This document shows, piece after piece, positions 9,181 to 16,000 of a stretch of 17,773 bases of DNA. Under the pieces are notes generated by a model that saw only the letters and a list, made by a program, of their open reading frames with translations, did not search any database and was not told where the DNA came from. This stretch comes from an uncultured Oscillospiraceae bacterium (GTDB taxonomy: Bacteria; Bacillota; Clostridia; Oscillospirales; Acutalibacteraceae), in contig UQFM01000034.1 of the NCBI GenBank assembly GCA_900540295.1, positions 1 to 17,773 of the forward strand. The letters are read 5' to 3'. Each line of letters starts with the position of its first letter. The stretch's first letter is position 1. The position numbers and the translations under genes are program-made.

Positions 9181-9214
9181 AAAAAAGGCATCCCGAAGTC
9201 AGGATGCCTTTTTT
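9181..9214. terminator. bidirectional intrinsic terminator
   Basis: A perfect 13 bp inverted repeat (9181-9193 and 9202-9214) with an 8-base loop has a GGCATCC core flanked by six A on the left and six T on the right. Read on either strand, it is a GC stem followed by a U-tract. It lies 10 bp after the amidase stop and 34 bp before the end of the convergent SDR gene, so it can terminate both. Confidence 0.93.
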
Positions 9215-9248
9215 AATACATATGTTTCCCGAGAATACGAATTTAAAA

Positions 9249-10085
9249 TCAGTCTTCTTTAAAAATACCGTCAAACAGCGGAAGCTTAGACATCTTCATA
9301 ACCGCGCTGAACAGTCTGCCGCCCTGTACGGGAAGCAATCTGCCGAAGTAGTTCATAAACGCCGCGTCCATACCGAACACCATCAGGCTGTGCTGTTTGG
9401 AAATGCCGTTCATAATCAAATTGACCATTCTGTCGCAGGAAGTGCTGACCATGTTGAGCATCTTCTGTGCTTTTTCATCGGAAGACCCCTGGTTGCGGAA
9501 GATATCCGTCTTTGTAAAGCCGGGGCAAACGATACCGACATAACACTTGCCGCGCAGTTCTTCACGCATGGATTCCGTTAAAGACTTCAGTGCCGCCTTG
9601 CTCGCAGAATACACGGAAGTACCCGCCAAAGACATCAGTGCCGCAGAGGAATCGATATTGATGATTGCGGGAGAAGAAGATTTCAAAAGCAGCGGCAGAA
9701 GCGCGTGCATGGAATAAACAGCTGAATAGAAGTTAATATTCATTGCCTTTTCAATCTCTTCAATCGAATAGTGCTGGAATTTGTCAAACTTCGGCAAAAT
9801 GCCCGCATTGTTAATCAGCACATCGGGCTGAATATTATTTTCCTGCAAATATGCAAGATAATTGTCCCAATTTGCACGGTCGGAAACATCGAACAGCTGG
9901 TAAGAGAACTTGTCCGCATATTCGCCGAGTTCCGCAACCAACGCTTCCATTTTCTGCTGGCTTCTCGCAACGCCGAGTACCGTACAGCCGTGTTCCTTAA
10001 TCAATTTTTCCGTAATGCCCTTGCCCATACCGCTGGAAGCACCTGTGACAATGACGGTTTTATTGTTCAGCCAATTTTGATCCAT
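9249..10085 (-). CDS. short-chain dehydrogenase/reductase (SDR) family oxidoreductase
   Basis: NAD(P)-dependent oxidoreductase of the classical SDR family, 278 residues, cytoplasmic. The Rossmann cofactor loop is TGASSGMGKG (14-23), NNAG is at 92-95, and the catalytic triad is S146, Y159 and K163 (YSASK), with the Ser-to-Tyr spacing of 13 usual for the family. The residues around V38-R41 (VARS) suit NADP(H), but this is weak evidence. The C-terminal part after about 210 is a variable substrate-binding region, so the substrate cannot be told. AGGAG lies about 10 bases upstream of the ATG. The gene is monocistronic: it has its own promoter (10125-10153) and ends at the shared terminator at 9181-9214. 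Confidence 0.92.
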   Translation of the reverse strand: MDQNWLNNKTVIVTGASSGMGKGITEKLIKEHGCTVLGVARSQQKMEALVAELGEYADKFSYQLFDVSDRANWDNYLAYLQENNIQPDVLINNAGILPKFDKFQHYSIEEIEKAMNINFYSAVYSMHALLPLLLKSSSPAIINIDSSAALMSLAGTSVYSASKAALKSLTESMREELRGKCYVGIVCPGFTKTDIFRNQGSSDEKAQKMLNMVSTSCDRMVNLIMNGISKQHSLMVFGMDAAFMNYFGRLLPVQGGRLFSAVMKMSKLPLFDGIFKED

Positions 10086-10124
10086 AACCGAAATTCTCCT
10101 TTATACATTTAACTTATGGTAAAT

Positions 10125-10153
10125 ATTTTAGCCTATTCCCCCAATTTTTGCAA
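10125..10153 (-). promoter_or_regulatory. sigma-A-like promoter of the SDR gene
   Basis: On the minus strand, TTGCAA (10153-10148, 4 of 6), a 17 bp spacer and TAAAAT (10130-10125, 5 of 6) precede the SDR start by about 40 bp. The AAAGGAG ribosome binding site follows. It is divergent from the promoter at 10210. Confidence 0.6.
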
Positions 10154-10209
10154 GTCCTTTTTCAGATTTTCCGCAATTGCAAATTCTCATAAAAAATTAC
10201 AGAAAAGAA

Positions 10210-10238
10210 TTGCCAAAAAAGGTTATTCCTGTTAAACT
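10210..10238 (+). promoter_or_regulatory. sigma-A-like promoter of the YgjP-like/phosphoesterase unit
   Basis: TTGCCA (10210-10215, 5 of 6), a 17 bp spacer and TAAACT (10233-10238, 4 of 6) are seen. They lie 24 bp before the ATG at 10262. AAAGGAG (10247-10253) lies in the short leader. Confidence 0.55.
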
Positions 10239-10261
10239 GAAAACAGAAAAGGAGCGTTGTC

Positions 10262-10777
10262 ATGGAATATATACTGTTATATGAAAAACGCAAAACGCTT
10301 TCCTTAAAAATTACAGAAGATTTATCTGTTCTGGTTAAAGCCCCCAAAGGAATGCCGCATGCCGAAATTGACCGTTTTGTGCATGCACATGCCGCATGGA
10401 TTGCAAAAACAAAAGCAAGACTGCAAAAACGTACGGAAACAGAAAATGCACTTACAGATGCATATATCGCCGAATTACGCGCACGCGCCGCGGCGGAAAT
10501 TCCCGAGCGTGTTGCACATTTCGCAAAAATCATGCACGTACAGCCGACAGGCATTAAAATCACCTCCGCCAAGACGCGTTTCGGTTCATGCAGCGGCAAA
10601 AACAGCCTGTGTTTTTCATGGCGGCTGATGCTGTACCCGCCCGAAGCCGTTGACTATGTTGTTGTGCATGAACTCGCACATATTCAAGAGAAAAATCACT
10701 CCCCCGCCTTTTACACCGTGGTTGCGGCTGTACTGCCCGATTATAAAGCACGCGAACAGCTTTTAAAACAACTTTGA
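10262..10777 (+). CDS. YgjP-like (DUF45) zinc metal-dependent hydrolase
   Basis: Small cytoplasmic protein of the YgjP/DUF45 family, which has the fold and motif of zinc metallopeptidases; its physiological substrate is not settled. The C-terminal half holds the family signature: FGSC, then YPPEAVDYVVVHELAH, with H136 and H140 as zinc ligands, E137 catalytic, and H146 in the following NHS as the likely third ligand. The N-terminal half (VKAPKGMP and the helix after it) fits the usual lead-in. At 171 residues it is shorter than typical members, which I recall as about 220-240, with loss mostly before the FGSC block. There is no signal peptide. AAAGGAG is 8 bases upstream. The next gene starts 14 bp downstream, so the two are probably co-transcribed. 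Confidence 0.88.
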   Translation: MEYILLYEKRKTLSLKITEDLSVLVKAPKGMPHAEIDRFVHAHAAWIAKTKARLQKRTETENALTDAYIAELRARAAAEIPERVAHFAKIMHVQPTGIKITSAKTRFGSCSGKNSLCFSWRLMLYPPEAVDYVVVHELAHIQEKNHSPAFYTVVAAVLPDYKAREQLLKQL

Positions 10778-10791
10778 TAGAAGGATGCACT

Positions 10792-12339
10792 ATGAAAAGA
10801 GCCAAACGAGCTTCCCGTCCGATACCTGCAAAATATCTGTTTACAGGGGCACTGCTTGCCGCATGTACGTCGTATTTCATTTATGTATTCAGAATCAACG
10901 CGGTATACATTGACAACACGGTTTTTCACGGCTTTTCGGCAATGCTGTTCGGCGGAAATATACTGACTGCCGCAATTCTGTTCTCGCTGTTTTTGTTGCA
11001 GGCATATCGGGTACAAAAAAACAGTGTACCCGTGTACACGCAAAAGCCGTTTCAGGTGTCTGCAAAAATCGGATTTCTTTTTATGGGCGTCTTTTTCCTG
11101 TATGTTGCTTTCACAATGATTTTTTCGGACTTTGAAATGCGCAAAAGACTGCTGACAGCAATTTCCGCTTCTCTGCCGTCCTTTGCCGCACTGCTTTGCA
11201 TATTGCTGCTCGTTTGGGGATTGCCGCTGATTCAAAAGTCTGCTGTCAAGCGCGGAATCGCTTTGGGGTTAACCTGTATACTTGCCGCAAGCGCCGTCTT
11301 TACACTGTTCCCCTGCCATCCCTATAAATTTCTTGCAGACCCCATGGTAATTGACAACGGCAAAGACTATTCTGTTGTATTCGCCGCCAATGATACAGGA
11401 ACGGGATTTGTAGAATACACATATCAAGGTAAAAGCTACAAAGCATTTGACGAAGCCGCAGGACGTCTCAAAAACAGCAGAATACACACGGTACGAATCC
11501 CCAAAGCGCACCTAAGCGGCAATACATACCGCGTCGGGTCTACACGCATCCTTGAGGAACGCAGTTACGGCGGCAGAAGCGGAAAATCCTTGCTTTCCAA
11601 AGACTACACGTTTACCGTTCCAAACGGCGAGACACAAACTTACCTTACCGTTTCCGACTGGCATATGCATTTGCAAAAAGCCTATGACGCCATCGCATAC
11701 GCCGGCGATTACGGCGGTGTGATTCTGCTCGGTGACGCAGTCCCCGGATTAGAGACGGAAAAAGATATTGCAGAATATATTGTCGCCTTCGGCGGCAAAG
11801 TATCGCGCGGCGTAATGCCTGTTTTATATGTGCGCGGAAACCATGAAACACGCGGGCCGTATGCGGCGGCATTGCCTGCATATCTCGGAATGGACAGCTT
11901 CTTTTATACGGCAGATTACGGGGAGTACCGTTTCCTGCTCTTGGACAGTGGAGAAGATAAAAAAGACAGTCACCCCGAATACGGCGGTATGGTAAATTAC
12001 GGAGCATACCGCGCCGAAATGGTGGAATGGCTGGAAAAATTAGAAAAAACCGAGAAAAAAAGCATCACCTTGGTACACGACAGCGATATTTGCATAGAAG
12101 AAGATTTACGCGAACATGCGCAGGCACAGCTGCAAAAACTCGGTGCCACGGAAATCATCAGCGGCCATTATCACATTTGTAAATTTGAACAGGAAAACGG
12201 TTTTAACATTTATACCGACGGCGGATTCAGAGACGGACAGTATATTGCCAGCAAGCTGACACTTTCAAAAGAAGCTTACCGTTTAACCGCTTGGAATCAC
12301 AACGGCGAACAGGTATTTGAAAAAGAAATTTCCTGGTAA
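10792..12339 (+). CDS. membrane-anchored metallophosphoesterase
   Basis: Calcineurin-like phosphoesterase tethered to the membrane, 515 residues. After a basic N-terminus come five predicted membrane helices (about 15-34, 47-70, 91-111, 120-147 and 155-173). With the N-terminus inside, this puts the catalytic domain outside the cell. The intervening region (about 180-280) looks beta-rich, like the Fn3-type leader of purple acid phosphatase relatives. All family metal motifs are present: DWH (D289, H291), GD in LLGDAV, GNHE (349-352), the H in LVHD, and GHYH (458-461). The substrate is unknown. A TTG at 10774 overlaps the previous stop, but ATG 10792 is preferred because GAAGGA sits 6-7 bases upstream. 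It follows the YgjP-like gene by 14 bp. No terminator hairpin is seen after it. Confidence 0.88.
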   Translation: MKRAKRASRPIPAKYLFTGALLAACTSYFIYVFRINAVYIDNTVFHGFSAMLFGGNILTAAILFSLFLLQAYRVQKNSVPVYTQKPFQVSAKIGFLFMGVFFLYVAFTMIFSDFEMRKRLLTAISASLPSFAALLCILLLVWGLPLIQKSAVKRGIALGLTCILAASAVFTLFPCHPYKFLADPMVIDNGKDYSVVFAANDTGTGFVEYTYQGKSYKAFDEAAGRLKNSRIHTVRIPKAHLSGNTYRVGSTRILEERSYGGRSGKSLLSKDYTFTVPNGETQTYLTVSDWHMHLQKAYDAIAYAGDYGGVILLGDAVPGLETEKDIAEYIVAFGGKVSRGVMPVLYVRGNHETRGPYAAALPAYLGMDSFFYTADYGEYRFLLLDSGEDKKDSHPEYGGMVNYGAYRAEMVEWLEKLEKTEKKSITLVHDSDICIEEDLREHAQAQLQKLGATEIISGHYHICKFEQENGFNIYTDGGFRDGQYIASKLTLSKEAYRLTAWNHNGEQVFEKEISW

Positions 12340-12424
12340 TTCCCCTCTTGTTTTGAAACACGCCTTCATGCACACAAAACATATCGTCAAAATTTCCATA
12401 AATCATTTTATTTGAATTGTTTTT

Positions 12425-12453
12425 TTGACCGATTCGTAAATATGAACTAAATT
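12425..12453 (+). promoter_or_regulatory. candidate promoter of the XRE regulator
   Basis: TTGACC (12425-12430, 5 of 6), a 17 bp spacer and TAAATT (12448-12453, 4 of 6) lie in the 165 bp AT-rich gap between the phosphoesterase stop and the XRE gene. The predicted leader is about 45 nt. The remainder of this gap (12340-12504) shows no ORF, hairpin or RNA that I can recognise. Confidence 0.45.
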
Positions 12454-12504
12454 TCATTGGAGATAATTTATAACAACGTAAAATTTCTCTAAAGGAGGAA
12501 TTTT

Positions 12505-12774
12505 ATGATGATTCAAACCGAATTCGGCAAATTTGTGTATGAAAAGCGTGTCGGAAAAGCTTGGTCACAGGCACAACTTGCAGAAAAAGCAGATGTGGAT
12601 ATACGGCATATCCACAATATCGAATACGGATTGGTGGAGTCAGGTATTCGCACCGTTGTAGTACTTGCCGATCTTCTGGATATTGACTTAAATACATTAA
12701 AAGCTTTTGCCGTGCATGACGAAAACTGCCGATACTTAAAAGCTTACGATGCAACGGGAACTATACATGTATAG
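12505..12774 (+). CDS. XRE/Cro-type helix-turn-helix DNA-binding protein
   Basis: An 89-residue protein that is almost entirely one HTH_3 (Cro/C1-type) domain. The helix-turn-helix is at about residues 20-40 (WSQAQLAEKADVDIRHIHNIE), and the last helix of the fold is LADLLDIDLNTLKAF. No sensor, peptidase or oligomerisation domain follows, only about 20 further residues. Such single-domain proteins act as repressors or regulators of a nearby gene, of themselves, or of a mobile element. A very strong site, AAAGGAGG (12491-12498), lies 6 bases before the ATG at 12505; a second ATG directly follows at 12508. It stands alone, with its own promoter and terminator, upstream of the giant surface protein gene. 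Its target is unknown. Confidence 0.88.
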   Translation: MMIQTEFGKFVYEKRVGKAWSQAQLAEKADVDIRHIHNIEYGLVESGIRTVVVLADLLDIDLNTLKAFAVHDENCRYLKAYDATGTIHV

Positions 12775-12801
12775 GAGATGGTAAAAACCTTTTACAAATC
12801 C

Positions 12802-12831
12802 AAACAGGTGCTTCGAAAGGAGCACCTGTTT
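12802..12831 (+). terminator. intrinsic terminator of the XRE gene
   Basis: A perfect 11 bp inverted repeat (12802-12812 and 12821-12831) carries the core CAGGTGCT/AGCACCTG. Two further pairs (T-G and C-G) close a GAAA tetraloop. A short T-run ends the stem at 12829-12832. It begins 27 bp after the XRE stop codon and separates that gene from the next transcription unit. Confidence 0.85.
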
Positions 12832-12874
12832 TACTGTAACAGCTTACAATCCAATGCTGATTTTGTATCGCCTC

Positions 12875-12924
12875 AAACAGACAAAAGCCGATAAAATACA
12901 TAACACTATCACTTTTGTTTGTCT
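12875..12924. repeat. imperfect inverted repeat upstream of the surface-protein gene
   Basis: Arms of 13 bases (12875-12887 and 12912-12924; AGACAAAAG against CTTTTGTTTGTCT) pair at 11 positions plus one G-T wobble, with a 24-base spacer. No T-tract follows, so it is not a usual terminator. A TATAAT at 12935-12940 lies 10 bp downstream without a matching -35. The repeat could be a regulator binding site in the control region of the WapA-like gene, but the sequence is AT-rich and chance is possible. Confidence 0.35.
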
Positions 12925-12980
12925 AAAATCTCAATATAATTATGATTCCCCTTGTTTTTCATCAAATACCACAAAAATGT

Positions 12981-13009
12981 TTGATTTACTAAAAAGAATA
13001 TGTTACTAT
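12981..13009 (+). promoter_or_regulatory. candidate extended -10 promoter of the WapA-like gene
   Basis: TTGATT (12981-12986, 4 of 6), a 17 bp spacer and TACTAT (13004-13009, 4 of 6) are seen, with TG plus one base before the -10. The leader would be about 50 nt, with a GGGGGA ribosome binding site at 13052-13057 before the ATG at 13065. The TATAAT at 12935-12940 is a possible second start. Confidence 0.5.
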
Positions 13010-13064
13010 TTATTACGAGGAGCGGTATTTTAACATAATACAAATTAAAACGGGGGACACAAAA

Positions 13065-16000
13065 ATGAAAAGTCTGAAGAAACAGGGCAATAAGATTATA
13101 TCCGTAATTTTAGTGTTGCTTTTTGTGTTGCAAATGATGCCTTTACAGGCAGCGGCACACATATCTGCACAACAGATGACAGCAGATACAGAAGTATCGG
13201 AAACACCCGAAGCAAATGAACCGATTTCCCTGCTGTACGAGCTGCCCGACAAACGGGACGAATACACCAAAGTATATAAAAAGAGTGACAATACCTGCAC
13301 GGCATACATTTCTTCTGTGCCGTTACACCAAAAGAAGAACGGTGTATGGACGGATATTGACAACACACTTTGTCCGCAGGAATCGGACGGTAAAGCAGTC
13401 TATACCAATACGGACAATCCGTTGCAAGTTACATTTCCGCAGACACTTTCCCATCTGGACGGGATTACAATGGAAAACAATGGGTACACGCTTTCCTTTA
13501 CAGTAGAAAATATTCAGCAGAGCGACGCTGTGCTGACTTCCAACACTGCATCGGATTTTGCGGATTCCGATATACCCGATACTTTAAAAGTACAAAGTGA
13601 AACTGCCGTATATGCCGATGTTTTTCCGCAGACGGCGCTGGAATACAGTATCCACTCTAAATCCGTCAAAGAAAACATTATCATCGATAGCCCTGACGGG
13701 GTAAGAGCGGAATATACTTTTCGGTTACAGGCAGACGCCGTCCTTTCTGCACAGCTCTCGTCCGACGGAAGTGTACAATTCCTTTCCCCCGACGGACAGG
13801 AAGCTTTCTATCTGCCCGCACCGTTTATGAAGGATGCAAACAATACCGTATCGGATGCAATCGAGGTTTCTCTTACAGAGCTGAACGGCGAATATATTTT
13901 AACTTACCGTCCGGAGCAGGCATGGCTGAAACATGCAAAGCGCCAATATCCCGTAGTGCTTGACCCGATGGTGGTTTTAGAAGAAGACTGGTTTACACAA
14001 GCCGCCGTAACCAGTGAATCCCCCGATGAAAATTTCTGTAACAGCAGTTTGAATATAGTGGCAAACGGGCTTACCGTCAATGAAAACGGCGATGTTATCC
14101 CCGCTCAGCCTTATGCGGAAACCTATGTACAGCTGCATTTAGACAAAATTAAAGTTTTGACCGAAGATATTACCCCGATTGATGTACAATTTGTATTCGC
14201 AGGCGGCGGTACAAATTTGGCGGCATATGAAATTACACAGGCTTTGGATTTGCAGGAAGTCACTTACAACACCAAGCCCATGCGCGCCGCCGAACCCACA
14301 GATTATTATATCAACGATAGCTTTAATGACCTGCAGGCAGTGCATTTCAATATTACAAAGCTGTTCAACAGCTGGCTCGCGGGCGAAAAAGAAAACAACG
14401 GATTTGCAGTTTATGCGTATGATAATACAAAACCTGCTTCCGGGATTTTCTTTTCCCGCGGTTCCAAAATCGGAAACTCTTTTATAACCATGGATTTTGT
14501 GGAATCGTCAGGCTGCAACAATAACTTTGATTATCACACACAGGATATCGACCGCGCAGGCACATCTTATATCAACGATTTTTCACAGCGGCTGACAGTA
14601 AAACGCGATGACATTTCCATCAGCGGCAATGTTATGCCTGTCGGTATATCTTTTCTGTACAATCCTGCAATCTTCCTGAAAATAGATAAATATCTGCGCT
14701 TGTTCGCCGACGCCGAAGACGGTTCTGCCCCGTGCCCCGCAGTTTACGGCAACGGCTGGCTGACAAACTACAACCGTTTTCTGTATATAAATGAGTTGCT
14801 TAGTTTGGAATCCGCTGCGATTAGCTATGCAGATGAGAACGGCAGTATTGTGCATTTTGATATTACCGAAGCCGAGGACGGAACACTGACCGTAACGGAT
14901 GCGGACGGCAAAGGCTACGCGCTGACAGGGTTTGAGGCAATCCCCGAAAACTGCGTAACCAACGGTATAGAATATTTGCGTTTGCAAACGCCGAACGGTA
15001 CGGTGGAACAGTTTGATACACTCGGTCGTCTGATTAAAATTTACAAAGAAAAATACCCGGCGCAGTCCGTAAATATTTCCTATGCAGTCACAGCCGAGGC
15101 TGAAGATACAGGCAATATTTATGCCATTGATTCTATCACCGACGGTACAGGCAGAAAATACGATTTTGTCTACGATACAAACAGCGGACGGCTGAAAAAC
15201 ATTCGCTGTTATACGCCCGACGGAACAGAAATCAAGGCGGGCGGTTCCGCATCTGCGCTGAAAATGACCTATACATATGACGACAACGGCAATTTGACTC
15301 AAGTCGGGTTTCCTGACGGCGGCGCGGCATACTATGAATACAACGAACAAAACCGTTTAACAGCCGCCAACAGCCGAAACATGTACAAATTGGCATATAC
15401 TTATGACAATTTCGGCAGAATATGCGGTGTTACGGAATTTGCACAGGATATCAGCAAGCTTACAGGCTTTCAAAAGGGAAACTCTATCACAATTACCGCA
15501 GACGGTCCGAAACAGGTTACCTTCAGCGATGAAAGCGGCGCTTATGAAACCGTGCAGTTTGATAAATACGGCAAAACGATGTTGGTTACGGATGCCCGCG
15601 GCAATTACACAGAGGCAGAGTCGGGCATACAGCGCACAGTCGGCGCAAATCTGCTGCAGAATCAGAGCTTTGAAAACGGTCTGACGGACTGGGAACAGGA
15701 CGCGGGGAATACCGCCGTCACTTTAACAGACTCCGATGCACATTCGGGTACACATGCCGTGAAAATATCGGATACTTCGGATTCTTATGCGGGCATTTCG
15801 CAGAATGTCGCTGTTCCCGAAGGCGGCGTCTACACCTTCTCAGCATATATCAAAGCGCCGAACGGCTATGCGGCAACGGACCGCCTCACCATGACTGCAA
15901 CGGCGACGGATGAAATCGGAGAAACGGAATTGGCGGTTGCCGTGCGTACCGTTGCGGCGGTTTCTGCGGAATATGCACGGTACAGCATTACGCTGACCGC

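Noticed and set aside
12390..12487. Three copies of AAATTTC (12390, 12449, 12481) before the XRE gene, possible operator repeats
   Set aside because: Spacings are unequal (59 and 32 bp), the motif is only 7 bases, and the region is AT-rich, so chance explains it.
12888..12911. The spacer between the 12875-12924 inverted arms as a riboswitch or small RNA
   Set aside because: The pairing is a single AU-rich stem with a long unpaired loop. No conserved riboswitch core or terminator follows, and the predicted downstream promoter lies after it.
14583..15350. A 255-codon minus-strand open frame opposite the first YD block
   Set aside because: Same reason: an antisense shadow of a repeat-coding gene, with no recognisable motif and low-complexity Val/Cys content.
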